NCBI RefSeq assembly: GCF_900187285.1
Contig: NZ_LT906470.1
Coordinates: forward strand, 945,501-1,009,500
Source: Veillonella rodentium
GTDB lineage: Bacteria > Bacillota > Negativicutes > Veillonellales > Veillonellaceae
Length of the DNA: 64,000 nucleotides
Reading direction: 5' to 3'
Positions 56,434-64,000 of the stretch are shown here, piece after piece; the first letter of the stretch is position 1, and each line of letters begins with the position of its first letter. The position numbers were made by a program, and so were the translations under genes. The notes below the pieces were generated by a model that worked only from the letters and a program-made list of their open reading frames with translations, was not told where the DNA came from and did not search any database.

Positions 56434-57228
56434 ATGGAGTATATTCAATCAAAAGACAATAAGACGATTAAGCGCATGGTCGCCTTAAGCAATCGAAAGT
56501 ATCGTCAGAAATATGATGAATATGTCCTCGAAGGTATTCGATCGATTCGTGATGTGGCGAAAACGGGAGCTATTAAAGTTATCGTTATACGAGAATCGAA
56601 AATGCGGGAAAACACTGTTCAGGAGCTATTAAGTGTATCAGATATACAATCTGTACCGATATATATCGTTCAGAACCCTTTGTTCGATAAGTTGGAAAAC
56701 TCCGTTCATGGTCAAGGTGTGATGGCCATAGCAAATAAACCTAAATATTTTATTGATGATTTGCAGATAACGGACGGTTTATATGTAGCCTTGGACGGGG
56801 TACAGGATCCGGGAAACTTAGGGACCATTATACGTACGGCCGTAGCGGCAGGCGTGAAGGCAATATTCTTGTTGAAAGGAACCGTGGACCCATTTAATGA
56901 TAAGACCGTGCGCAGCACAATGAGTGCACTACATAAGATTCCTTTATATGAGGATGTATCGCTATCGGAATTTTATGATGTAATCAGAGAACAGAGAATA
57001 ACAACTTATGTAACATCCTTGGAGAACTCAGTACCATATCAGGATATACGGTACGCTTCGCGCAGTTTATTAATATTCGGCAACGAGGGTAATGGTGTAT
57101 CAAAGGAGATATTAGCTCTCTCTGACCGACGTATTTCTATTCCTATGTATGGAAATATAGAATCTCTCAACGTATCGATAGCTGCGGCACTTTGCATGTA
57201 TAAAGTGCAGGAACAGCTTATCAAATAA
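56434..57228 (+). CDS. SpoU-family RNA 2'-O-methyltransferase (TrmH/RlmB group)
   Basis: Methylates a ribose 2'-OH in rRNA or tRNA. The 264 residues have an N-terminal substrate-binding domain (SKDNKTIKRMVALSNRKYRQK) and the SPOUT domain with the three family motifs: LDGVQDPGNLGTIIRTA, LLIFGNEGNGVS, and ISIPMYGNIESLNVSIAAAL. The exact target nucleotide is unknown. ATG 56434 is preferred to an upstream GTG because CGGGAG is five bases before it. It is co-transcribed with the ABC exporter and followed by a terminator. Confidence 0.88.
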   Translation: MEYIQSKDNKTIKRMVALSNRKYRQKYDEYVLEGIRSIRDVAKTGAIKVIVIRESKMRENTVQELLSVSDIQSVPIYIVQNPLFDKLENSVHGQGVMAIANKPKYFIDDLQITDGLYVALDGVQDPGNLGTIIRTAVAAGVKAIFLLKGTVDPFNDKTVRSTMSALHKIPLYEDVSLSEFYDVIREQRITTYVTSLENSVPYQDIRYASRSLLIFGNEGNGVSKEILALSDRRISIPMYGNIESLNVSIAAALCMYKVQEQLIK

Positions 57229-57234
57229 TATTTT

Positions 57235-57274
57235 AAAAGTCCTCTGCTAGTATACAAGTAGAGGACTTTTGTAT
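57235..57274 (+). terminator. Terminator after the RNA methyltransferase gene
   Basis: AAAAGTCCTCTGCT (57235-57248) pairs with AGTAGAGGACTTTT (57257-57270) over 14 bases with one G-U. TTTT and TTG follow. Confidence 0.88.
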
Positions 57275-57303
57275 TGATTTTTGATATCTGTATTTGGTAC
57301 AAT
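57274..57303 (+). promoter_or_regulatory. Putative promoter of the deacetylase operon
   Basis: TTGATT (57274-57279), 18 bases, TACAAT (57298-57303) with TG one base upstream (extended -10). A terminator-like hairpin starts only about ten bases after the expected transcription start. Confidence 0.6.
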
Positions 57304-57319
57304 AACATATATCCTTTGT

Positions 57320-57344
57320 GGGAGAACAAAGTTCTCCCTTTTTT
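57320..57344 (+). terminator. Terminator-like hairpin in the deacetylase leader
   Basis: GGGAGAAC (57320-57327), loop AAA, GTTCTCCC (57331-57338), then TTTTTT: a perfect intrinsic terminator 20 bases before the start codon. It is either a second terminator for the upstream operon or a leader attenuator. Confidence 0.8.
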
Positions 57345-57363
57345 AATGAAAAGGAAGATGATT

Positions 57364-58218
57364 ATGTCCAAACTTATTGTAAATGCTGATGATTTTGGCC
57401 TTCATAGTTCTGTAAACAGAGGGATTATTGACGGTCATCGTACAGGTATTATTACGAGTACCTCCTTATTAGCAGGAGGCGAAGCTTTTACAGAAGCCAT
57501 AAGTATGGCTAAAGAAAACCCAAAGTTGGGCATCGGTATTCATATCGCTTTGGTTGGAGGCCTTAAACCGGTATGTGATCCATCTGAGGTATCGTCACTA
57601 TTGACGGAACAGGGAAGATTTCCCGATACCTATGTGGAGTTTATAAAAAGACTTTATACGGATAAAATTAATTTTGATGAATTGTGTAAGGAAATACAGA
57701 GTCAAGTATCCAAAATTATGAATGCAGGTCTTGATGTAACACATATTGACGGGCATCAACATATGCACATTCTTCCAAGCGTATTACCACTTGTGGTTGA
57801 ACAGGCGAAAAAGTATGGTATAAAGGCGATTCGCATTCCTCAGGAGATGAGCGGATTTATCAATTATTCGTACAATCCCGTCCGCTTTCTCGGCAAAGTG
57901 GGTCTCTCATCGGTAGCGGATAATGCACGTTCCTTTATCAGAAGGAATAATATTATGAGTACCCAATTCTTCTGGGGCATGATAAATGGAGGTCATATCA
58001 ATCAAAAGACTTTAATGGGAATTTTGAAAGAGGTCAATCACCGTAGCGGTACCCACGAGTTGATGATGCATCCGGGCAATGATGATAGAGCCCTCAGCAG
58101 TCGTTATGACTGGGGATATCACTGGGAGGATGAATTGAAAGCAGTTTGCTCGCATCATACGCGTTTATATATTAATCAGCATAAGATTGAGTTGATTAAT
58201 TACGGAGATTTGGTATGA
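57364..58218 (+). CDS. YdjC/ChbG-family carbohydrate deacetylase
   Basis: Metal-dependent deacetylase-fold enzyme; characterised members deacetylate N-acetylated sugars such as chitooligosaccharides. The 284 residues show VNADDFGLHSSVNRGI (metal Asp), GIHIALVGG, HIDGHQHMHILPS (metal His pair) and ELMMHPG. The HpnK branch acts on hopanoid glycans, so the substrate is open. No signal peptide. ATG 57364 follows AAAAGGAAG; in-frame starts further upstream overlap the terminator hairpin. It overlaps the next membrane-protein gene by four bases, which suggests a joint role in envelope glycan or glycolipid synthesis. Confidence 0.88.
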   Translation: MSKLIVNADDFGLHSSVNRGIIDGHRTGIITSTSLLAGGEAFTEAISMAKENPKLGIGIHIALVGGLKPVCDPSEVSSLLTEQGRFPDTYVEFIKRLYTDKINFDELCKEIQSQVSKIMNAGLDVTHIDGHQHMHILPSVLPLVVEQAKKYGIKAIRIPQEMSGFINYSYNPVRFLGKVGLSSVADNARSFIRRNNIMSTQFFWGMINGGHINQKTLMGILKEVNHRSGTHELMMHPGNDDRALSSRYDWGYHWEDELKAVCSHHTRLYINQHKIELINYGDLV

Positions 58219-59207
58219 GTAAGATGATGAAGAGAGGCATTCTTATGTTTCTCTTACTCATCAGTGTATCTGCAGGTATCATATATTACACCATCGATCT
58301 GGAAGCGCTTAAAACGATAAGAGACTTTAATGCTGCTTCGTTGTTGTTAGCACTTCTGGCTTTAATCTTGGGAATGTACTTTGATGGATTACGATTGCAG
58401 AGACTCGTAAAAATAGGTGGTTATAAGCTGTCAATTCAAGCTGTACTTCGCGTTATATTTAGTAACTACTTTATGGCCATGTTGACGCCGGGGGCCAGCG
58501 GAGGGGCCGTAGCCCAGGTTTTGGTTCTTAAAAGTTATGGTGTACCGTTGGGAAAGGGGACACCTATCGTATTGATACGTACGGTATTCTCGATTATGTT
58601 TCTCGTAGTGATGTTACCGTTCGTTTTTCTTCACGACGCCATTGAAATACCGTATATTTCACGGAATATGCTGCTTGTATTCGCTGTTGTGGCGGTAATA
58701 GCGACCTTATTAGGAACATATATATTACAAACTAAATATATGCGACAATTTGTATATCGTTTAGCTAAGTATTTTAAAGAAGATAAAACCAAAGACTGGT
58801 TATCGAAGCTTGAAACCTTAAATCAGGGACTGGGGTTATTATATAAGAAACCGGGACAGTCTATTGTCGTATTTCTTGAATCCGGATTGAGTCTTCTTTG
58901 TTTATATTGTATTGCACCGGCTTTAATGTATGCTTTTACATCGGATATTCATATCATCGATGTGTTGGATCGGATGATTCTATTAAATCTCATTCTATAT
59001 TTTGCACCGACACCAGGGGGAACAGGAATCGCAGAAGGATTGTTCGTAGTTTTATTCGGTTCATTTGTGCCGGCCGGGACAGTTGGTATTGTGGCTGTTG
59101 CATGGCGCGTTGTAGCGGAGTATTTACCGTTTTTTATTGGAATGTATGCGGTGTTAACATTATATGGGCGACAATTTGTGGCTCAGGAAACGTCGCATGA
59201 ACAGTAA
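58215..59207 (+). CDS. UPF0104/YbhN family membrane protein (LPG-synthase TM-region-like)
   Basis: A 330-residue integral membrane protein with about eight hydrophobic helices. Two family motifs are clear: TPGASGGAVAQVLVLKSYGV and TPGGTGIAEG. These are found in the flippase half of lysylphosphatidylglycerol synthase (MprF) and in free-standing relatives; no aminoacyl-transferase domain is present. Lipid translocation is the likely general role. It starts in an ATGA overlap with the deacetylase gene and is followed 13 bases later by the ACT-domain gene. Confidence 0.87.
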   Translation: MSKMMKRGILMFLLLISVSAGIIYYTIDLEALKTIRDFNAASLLLALLALILGMYFDGLRLQRLVKIGGYKLSIQAVLRVIFSNYFMAMLTPGASGGAVAQVLVLKSYGVPLGKGTPIVLIRTVFSIMFLVVMLPFVFLHDAIEIPYISRNMLLVFAVVAVIATLLGTYILQTKYMRQFVYRLAKYFKEDKTKDWLSKLETLNQGLGLLYKKPGQSIVVFLESGLSLLCLYCIAPALMYAFTSDIHIIDVLDRMILLNLILYFAPTPGGTGIAEGLFVVLFGSFVPAGTVGIVAVAWRVVAEYLPFFIGMYAVLTLYGRQFVAQETSHEQ

Positions 59208-59220
59208 GGGAGTGTATCGT

Positions 59221-59670
59221 ATGTCTAAACCAAAAAAAGATAAATTTTATCTTGTGCAAGAAGATATTTTACCGGAAGCGATCAAAAAAACCATTAAGGT
59301 AAAGGAAATTTTAAAATTAGGTGAGGTTAAGACGATTAACGAAGCCGTTGAAAGAATGGATTTGAGTCGTTCTGCATATTATAAATACAAGGACTATGTA
59401 TTTCCGTTTTTTGAAATCGCTCAAGGTAAGATTGTAAGCATAACCGTATCTATGTCGAACGAATCGGGGATGTTATCCAGTGTATTGAAAGCAATCGCCG
59501 ATCGAAACGGCAGTATTTTAACGATTAATCAGGATATTCCGCTACAGGGGATTGCCAACAGCAGTATTTCTTTTGAGACAAAAAATTTACAAGGTTCTCT
59601 AGAGGATTTGCTGCATGAAATCCGCTCTATGAAGGGCATTATTAAGGTAGAGATTTTAGGACAGGCTTAG
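59221..59670 (+). CDS. ACT-domain protein (UPF0735/PheB-like) with N-terminal helix-turn-helix-like segment
   Basis: A 149-residue cytosolic protein. Residues about 38-60, TINEAVERMDLSRSAYYKYKD, look like a short DNA- or RNA-binding helical motif. Residues about 75-145 form an ACT domain (VSMSNESGMLSSVLKAIADRNGSILTINQDI), which normally binds an amino acid. Because hom and thrB follow by 25 bases, sensing threonine or a related amino acid is plausible. ATG 59221 follows GGGAGTG; earlier in-frame starts lie inside the preceding gene. Confidence 0.87.
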   Translation: MSKPKKDKFYLVQEDILPEAIKKTIKVKEILKLGEVKTINEAVERMDLSRSAYYKYKDYVFPFFEIAQGKIVSITVSMSNESGMLSSVLKAIADRNGSILTINQDIPLQGIANSSISFETKNLQGSLEDLLHEIRSMKGIIKVEILGQA

Positions 59671-59695
59671 TCCGTATTTTGAGGATAGAATTATT

Positions 59696-60985
59696 ATGAC
59701 CACTGTTAAAATCGCTTTATTAGGCTTCGGTACGGTCGCGCAAGGGACATTTAATTTATTGCAGACTAATGCAGCAATCATTAAAGATCGTACCGGTGTT
59801 GATATTGATATTGCTAAAATTTTTGTGCGCAATCCCGATAAATACAGTCATATTACTTTGCCTGCAGCAACCAAATATGTGACCGATATAAAAGATATTA
59901 TAGAAGATGATTCGATTCAAATCGTTGTGGAGTTAATGGGGGGTACAACCTTTGCTAAGGATTGTGTTGAGGAAGCTCTTAAAGCGAAGAAAAACGTCGT
60001 TACGGCTAATAAGGATTTATTGGCTGAATCGGGTCCATATTTATTGGAACTGGCAAGTAAAAATGGGGTGGATCTGCGCTTTGAAGCCTCTGTATTAGGC
60101 GGTATTCCTATTATTCGTACATTGTACGAATCTTTAGGAGGCAATCATATTACGGAACTCATCGGTATTATGAACGGTACGACGAATTTTATTTTATCCA
60201 AGATGACCGATGAAGGTTTAAGCTATCAAGATGTACTAAAAGAAGCCCAAGAATTGGGCTATGCTGAGGCGGATCCGACGGCTGACGTAGAGGGTCTCGA
60301 TGCGGCCCGTAAATTGGCAATTTTGGCATCCATCAGCTTTAATCGCCGTATTTTCTTTGACGATGTATCCGTTGAAGGGATTACAAAAATTGATACGGAA
60401 GATATTGCATTCGGCAAAGAATTCGGTTATAACATCAAATTACTAGGCATTGCGAAAGAATCAAATAAAGGGTTATCGCTTAATGTATATCCGGCATTTG
60501 TACCGGTTACTCATCCGTTGGCTTCCGTACGCGGTTCTTATAATGCGATTTATGTGAAAGGCAACGGAATCGATGATGCCATGTTCTATGGTCGCGGCGC
60601 TGGCAGCTTGCCGACGGGCAGTTCCGTAGTAAGCGATATTATGGAGATTGCAAAAAATATTTCTAACGGATCTACCGGTCAATTGAAATCATTCTATTAC
60701 GACCAAAAGAATATTTACGCACCAGGTAAAATTCAATCCAGTTATTATATACGACTCGCTGTAGATAATAAAACGGGTGTCTTAGCAAAAATTTCCGCTA
60801 AATTAGCGGAACAAAAAATTTCCGTTCTGTCTATTGTGCAACGCAATATGGATCCTGAAATGGCAGTGCTTGCTATCGTCACGTCTAAATGCCCTCGCTC
60901 GTACATTTTAAATCTTATAGACTCTTTTAACAGCTTGCGATCTGTTCAATCAGTCAACAGTGTTATTCGTATTATGGAAGATTAA
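59696..60985 (+). CDS. hom: Homoserine dehydrogenase
   Basis: NAD(P)-dependent reduction of aspartate semialdehyde to homoserine, the branch point to threonine and methionine. The 429 residues have the Rossmann motif LLGFGTVAQGTF, TANKDLLA, the catalytic block MNGTTNFILSKM, EAQELGYAEADPTADVEGLDAARK with the catalytic Lys and Asp, and a C-terminal ACT domain (TGVLAKISAKLAEQKISVLS) for threonine feedback. ATG after GAGGATAGA. It overlaps thrB by one base. Confidence 0.97.
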   Translation: MTTVKIALLGFGTVAQGTFNLLQTNAAIIKDRTGVDIDIAKIFVRNPDKYSHITLPAATKYVTDIKDIIEDDSIQIVVELMGGTTFAKDCVEEALKAKKNVVTANKDLLAESGPYLLELASKNGVDLRFEASVLGGIPIIRTLYESLGGNHITELIGIMNGTTNFILSKMTDEGLSYQDVLKEAQELGYAEADPTADVEGLDAARKLAILASISFNRRIFFDDVSVEGITKIDTEDIAFGKEFGYNIKLLGIAKESNKGLSLNVYPAFVPVTHPLASVRGSYNAIYVKGNGIDDAMFYGRGAGSLPTGSSVVSDIMEIAKNISNGSTGQLKSFYYDQKNIYAPGKIQSSYYIRLAVDNKTGVLAKISAKLAEQKISVLSIVQRNMDPEMAVLAIVTSKCPRSYILNLIDSFNSLRSVQSVNSVIRIMED

Positions 60986-61905
60986 TGGATATGAAAACCA
61001 TACGCGTTCAAGTTCCGGCTACCAGTGCTAATTGCGGCCCCGGTTTCGATTGTCTGGGATTAGCTTTAAATTTGTATAATATCTTTACTTTTACACCTAT
61101 TGCGGATGCCACGGCGTACACGTATACATTTGAAGGATTTGGTGCCGACATCCTCCGCATGGAGGATCCTAAGAAAAATCTCATCGGATTTGCCATGGAT
61201 CAGGTCTTTGCAACGGTTCAGGAACCCATACGTTACGGTCATATTACTTCAGAAACATTAATTCCTCCTTCGCGTGGTTTAGGTAGTAGCAGCACCGCTA
61301 TTGTGGGCGGTTTATTATTGGCGAATACCCTCGTTAAAAATCCGTTGACTAAGGAAGAACTTCTGGTAATTGCCAATCGCATGGAAGGTCATCCTGATAA
61401 TGTAGCGCCGGCGATTTACGGAAACTTATGTTGTGCAACCGGGTTGAAAACAAAAGTATTGAATACGGTAATTCCCGTTCCGGAGGAGCTGCATTTTGCC
61501 GTAGTTGTACCGGAGGTATTGGTTTCTACGGAATATGCCAGGTCCGTACTGCCTAATCATATTCCTTTTAAAGAGGCGGTTCAAAACGTGAGCCATGCAT
61601 CTCTGTTTGTAACGAGTCTTATTACACATCAGTTAGATAATCTGTCTACAGCTTTAGAGGATAATTTACATGTACCATATCGAAAAGCTTTAATTCCTCA
61701 TTGTGATGATGTATTTATGGCCGCTAAAACGGAAGGGGCCTATGGTGCAACTATTAGCGGATCCGGTTCTACATTAATCGCTTATACCGATAAACGTCAT
61801 GTTGAAAACGTCGCAAAAGCTATGGGCGAGGTATTCAAATCTCATGGCGTTGAAAATAAAATATATTGTCTGGAAGCTGATACAAAAGGAGCAAGAATTA
61901 TATAG
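60985..61905 (+). CDS. thrB: Homoserine kinase
   Basis: GHMP kinase phosphorylating homoserine for threonine synthesis. In 306 residues it has VQVPATSANCGPGFDCLGLALNL, the ATP motif PPSRGLGSSSTAIVGG, EGHPDNVAPA, and GATISGSGST. Start ATG 60985 shares a base with the hom stop (TAATG); an ATG two codons later is an alternative. It ends the amino-acid operon; threonine synthase is not in this window. Confidence 0.96.
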   Translation: MDMKTIRVQVPATSANCGPGFDCLGLALNLYNIFTFTPIADATAYTYTFEGFGADILRMEDPKKNLIGFAMDQVFATVQEPIRYGHITSETLIPPSRGLGSSSTAIVGGLLLANTLVKNPLTKEELLVIANRMEGHPDNVAPAIYGNLCCATGLKTKVLNTVIPVPEELHFAVVVPEVLVSTEYARSVLPNHIPFKEAVQNVSHASLFVTSLITHQLDNLSTALEDNLHVPYRKALIPHCDDVFMAAKTEGAYGATISGSGSTLIAYTDKRHVENVAKAMGEVFKSHGVENKIYCLEADTKGARII

Positions 61906-61910
61906 TTTAT

Positions 61911-61951
61911 GGTATAATTATAGTGTTGTAGCATAGCCACAACACTATAAT
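61911..61951 (+). promoter_or_regulatory. htpX promoter -10 overlapping a perfect inverted repeat
   Basis: TATAAT at 61913-61918 with TG one base upstream forms an extended -10; no -35 is clear. ATTATAGTGTTGT (61917-61929) and ACAACACTATAAT (61939-61951) are a perfect 13-base inverted repeat with a nine-base spacer, starting in the -10 and ending at the ribosome site CGGAGG. No T run follows, so it is an operator or a 5' mRNA hairpin rather than a terminator. Confidence 0.7.
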
Positions 61952-61962
61952 CGGAGGAAACT

Positions 61963-62835
61963 ATGAACAATATAAAAACAACTCTTTTATTAGCGCTGTT
62001 AACAGCTATTTTAATGGCTGCAGGCGATATGATCGGCGGAAGAAACGGCATGCTATTGATGTTCGTCATATCAATGGGGATGAATTTCATGTCCTATTGG
62101 TACAGTGACAAAATCGTTCTTGCCCAATATCATGCACAGCCTGTAACAGCGCAATCAAATCCAAAATTGTACGGTATGGTCGAAAGATTGGCCAAAAACG
62201 GCCAATTGCCTATGCCGAAGGTTTACATCATCCCCAGCGAGGTGCCGAATGCGTTTGCTACCGGCAGAAATCCGAGCAATGCGGCGGTAGCTGTTACGCA
62301 AGGTATTCAACAGCTATTGACGGATGATGAACTTGAAGGCGTTCTCGGTCATGAATTAACACATGTTAAGAATCGCGATACGTTGATCAGTACGATTGCC
62401 GCTATGTTGGCGGGTGCAATTTCAATGATAGCTCAGGTGTTGCAGTTTTCTGCTTTCATGGGCCGCGGAGACAGCCGAGATGGACAGGGAAGCAATCCTT
62501 TAGCCCTCATCGGTATGATTATACTGGCACCTCTTGCTGCGGGACTCATTCAAATGAGTATCTCTCGAACTCGTGAATTTGCGGCTGATGAAGGCGGCGG
62601 TGACATGTGTCGTAATCCGATGGCCCTGGCATCGGCTCTGGCTAAAATCGATTACTACTCCAAACATGGTGCATTACCTAATGCAAGTAATGCGACGGCA
62701 CATATGTTTATCATCAATCCTATGGTCGGTATTGGTGAAAGTTTCAGTAATCTTTTCAGTACACATCCACGTACAGAGGAACGTATTGAAAAATTGAAAA
62801 AACAAGCACAAAATTCTAAATACATTCAGCCTTAA
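61963..62835 (+). CDS. htpX: Membrane zinc metalloprotease HtpX
   Basis: Membrane-bound M48 protease for quality control of membrane proteins. The 290 residues begin with two hydrophobic helices (about 5-45), then VPNAFATGRNPSNAAVAVTQG, the zinc motif LGHELTHVKNRD (HExxH), two more helices and RTREFAADEGGG (third zinc ligand Glu). The end, THPRTEERIEKLK, is typical. ATG follows CGGAGGAAAC. It has its own extended -10 promoter and an inverted repeat. Confidence 0.96.
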   Translation: MNNIKTTLLLALLTAILMAAGDMIGGRNGMLLMFVISMGMNFMSYWYSDKIVLAQYHAQPVTAQSNPKLYGMVERLAKNGQLPMPKVYIIPSEVPNAFATGRNPSNAAVAVTQGIQQLLTDDELEGVLGHELTHVKNRDTLISTIAAMLAGAISMIAQVLQFSAFMGRGDSRDGQGSNPLALIGMIILAPLAAGLIQMSISRTREFAADEGGGDMCRNPMALASALAKIDYYSKHGALPNASNATAHMFIINPMVGIGESFSNLFSTHPRTEERIEKLKKQAQNSKYIQP

Positions 62836-62848
62836 CAGGAGGTAAGCC

Positions 62849-63256
62849 ATGCAAGAAACATTAGTTTTAATCAAACCGGATGGTGTAAAACGCCAATTAA
62901 GCGGTGAAATTCTAAGCCGTTATGAACGTAAAGGTCTTGTGATTAAGGCATTAAAACTGCTACAGGTGCCTCGTGAACTGGCGGAAGAGCATTATGCGGA
63001 GCATAAAGACAAACCGTTCTTCGGTGAATTAGTTGACTTTATTACATCCGGACCTGTTCTTGCATTTGTTTTAGCAGGTGAAAATGCAATTGTATCTGTA
63101 CGTGCTTTAAACGGGGCTACTAATCCTGTAGATGCGGCCCCTGGCAGTATTCGTGGTGACTATGCTTTAACGATGGATTCCAATGTGGTTCATGCGTCCG
63201 ATTCTCCTGAATCGGCAGCGCGTGAAGTACATCTTTGGTTTCCGGAATATAAATAA
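62849..63256 (+). CDS. ndk: Nucleoside diphosphate kinase
   Basis: Exchanges the terminal phosphate among nucleotides. The 135 residues are close to the standard 136-150. Motifs: [37 protein letters not shown], the Arg in IRGDYA, and the catalytic His in [15 protein letters not shown] follows AGGAGGTAAGCC, 13 bases after htpX. Confidence 0.97.
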   Translation: MQETLVLIKPDGVKRQLSGEILSRYERKGLVIKALKLLQVPRELAEEHYAEHKDKPFFGELVDFITSGPVLAFVLAGENAIVSVRALNGATNPVDAAPGSIRGDYALTMDSNVVHASDSPESAAREVHLWFPEYK

Positions 63257-63323
63257 TTTTAACGTTCATATCATGTAACTCGTTTACATTCGTATCATGT
63301 TCTCTTTATAAGGAGGTATTTAT

Positions 63324-63839
63324 ATGGCTAGTAGTGTATATACTAAAACGGGTGATACCGGTACGACAGGTTTATATACGGGCGAAAGAGTACCGAAATC
63401 ATCATTACGAGTGGAAGCTTATGGTATAATCGATGAATTACAGGCCTTTATAGGTCTTGCCAGAGCGTATGCGGAAAATGCGCGAGTTCAAGTAGAATTA
63501 TATGATTTGGAACGTACATTATGGACGCTGATGGCGGATATCGCGAGCCTCAATAAGGCTCCGGATGTAACGGACCAACAGGTAAGGCATCTTGAAAAAG
63601 TGATCGATAAATTTGATGAGAAATTAGAACCTCTATCTAATTTTGTCGTTCCAGGGGATAAACGATCCTCTGCGTATTTGCATGTAGCGAGAACGATAGC
63701 ACGCCGTGCAGAACGAGCTTTATGGCGTGTATTAGATAGCGGCGAAAGCGTTCATGAATCGAATTTGCGATATTTAAACCGCTTATCGGACCTTTGCTTT
63801 ATCCTGTGCCGCGTAGAGGAAGAAATCGGAGCTGAATAA
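63324..63839 (+). CDS. Cob(I)alamin adenosyltransferase, PduO type
   Basis: Transfers adenosyl from ATP to cob(I)alamin, making the B12 coenzyme. The 171 residues have VYTKTGDTGTTGLYTGERVPKSSLRVEAYGIIDEL (ATP-binding N-terminus), FVVPGDKRSSAYLHVARTIARRAERA, and NRLSDLCFILCR, matching the PduO/ATR family. Veillonella and relatives use B12 in methylmalonyl-CoA chemistry, which fits; no B12 riboswitch is visible upstream. ATG follows AAGGAGGTA. Confidence 0.93.
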   Translation: MASSVYTKTGDTGTTGLYTGERVPKSSLRVEAYGIIDELQAFIGLARAYAENARVQVELYDLERTLWTLMADIASLNKAPDVTDQQVRHLEKVIDKFDEKLEPLSNFVVPGDKRSSAYLHVARTIARRAERALWRVLDSGESVHESNLRYLNRLSDLCFILCRVEEEIGAE

Positions 63840-63842
63840 ATA

Positions 63843-63871
63843 AAAAAGCTATGTTTATACATAGCTTTTTG
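63843..63871. terminator. Bidirectional terminator after the adenosyltransferase gene
   Basis: AAAAAGCTATGT (63843-63854), loop TTAT, ACATAGCTTTTT (63859-63870). It has T runs on both strands and so could end both this gene and the converging minus-strand gene. Confidence 0.88.
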
Positions 63872-63884
63872 CTCGTTATAGACC

Positions 63885-64000
63885 TTATTGAGATATAGTT
63901 TGGTTTAATACATCTTGAGGGCTTGGGTAATAGAAGAAGATATGAGGAATTTCATATCTGAATTTTTCTCGTAATAAATCTGATAATGTCGCTTCAAAGC
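63885..64000 (-). CDS. 3' end of a minus-strand gene of unknown function
   Basis: On the minus strand one frame is open from the right edge and ends with TAA at 63887-63885. The visible 38 residues include SDLLREKFRYEIPHIFFYY and the C-terminus PQDVLNQTISQ. It is a plausible protein tail and converges on the bidirectional terminator, which supports a real gene. I do not recognise the family from so short a fragment. Confidence 0.45.
   Translation of the reverse strand, partial: FEATLSDLLREKFRYEIPHIFFYYPSPQDVLNQTISQ

Noticed and set aside
63257-63323. Cobalamin riboswitch before the adenosyltransferase gene
   Set aside because: The 67-base gap is too short and lacks a B12-box-like sequence.
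1-64000. CRISPR arrays, tRNA or rRNA genes, prophage
   Set aside because: No regularly spaced repeats, no cloverleaf-like sequences between genes and no phage structural or lysis genes were found on reading both strands.

Overview
The window looks like chromosomal DNA from a low-to-moderate GC member of the Firmicutes. Gene content and order fit the Negativicutes, and the overall look is closest to Veillonella; that placement is an inference from gene order and sequence style, not a database match. Nearly every gene is on the + strand, in tightly packed housekeeping operons with many 1-17 base overlaps and strong GGAG-type ribosome binding sites. I see no rRNA, no tRNA, no CRISPR array and no prophage.

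Region 1 (1-10.7 kb) is a translation and cell-envelope signalling operon: priA (cut by the window edge), def, fmt, a DUF116 gene, rsmB, rlmN, a PP2C phosphatase, a PASTA Ser/Thr kinase, rsgA and rpe, closed by a terminator. Region 2 (10.7-20.65 kb) starts with a structured leader and rpsB-tsf, then pyrH, frr, a small unknown gene, and a lipid and isoprenoid block (uppS, cdsA, dxr, rseP, ispG) ending in proS and a terminator. Region 3 (20.66-32.45 kb) has a PHP phosphoesterase, a P-loop/Asp23-like fusion protein and miaB. After a terminator and a new promoter come an LCM-type methyltransferase, mutS, mutL, an RsmJ-like methyltransferase, miaA and a PLP enzyme of the aluminium-resistance family. 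Region 4 (32.46-37.4 kb) holds mnmA with an unusual leader, lepA, hemW and a small sulfite-reductase-like iron-sulfur protein.

Region 5 (37.4-46.6 kb) is the heat-shock block: a sigma-A promoter with a perfect CIRCE operator, then hrcA, grpE, dnaK, dnaJ, prmA, rsmE, mtaB and a HIT protein, followed by rpsU (with a consensus promoter) and yqeY. Region 6 (46.7-48.9 kb) is a long, divergent glutamine synthetase behind a transcription attenuator. Region 7 (48.9-52.8 kb) is a minus-strand island: an IS30-family element whose transposase is broken by a 4-bp tandem duplication, a secreted alpha/beta-hydrolase, and thiol peroxidase. Region 8 (52.9-57.3 kb) is a heterodimeric ABC exporter with one degenerate ATP site, and an rRNA methyltransferase. 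Region 9 (57.3-63.87 kb) contains a YdjC/ChbG deacetylase with a membrane flippase-like protein, an ACT-domain protein with hom and thrB, then htpX, ndk and a PduO-type cobalamin adenosyltransferase. A minus-strand gene fragment enters from the right edge.

No clear new multi-gene system stands out. The best leads are regulatory RNAs (glnA attenuator with a possible ANTAR-type hairpin, rpsB leader with a possible pseudoknot, mnmA leader with repeated hairpins), the P-loop/Asp23 fusion, repeated TTGAC motifs upstream of the CIRCE promoter, and the deacetylase-flippase pair.
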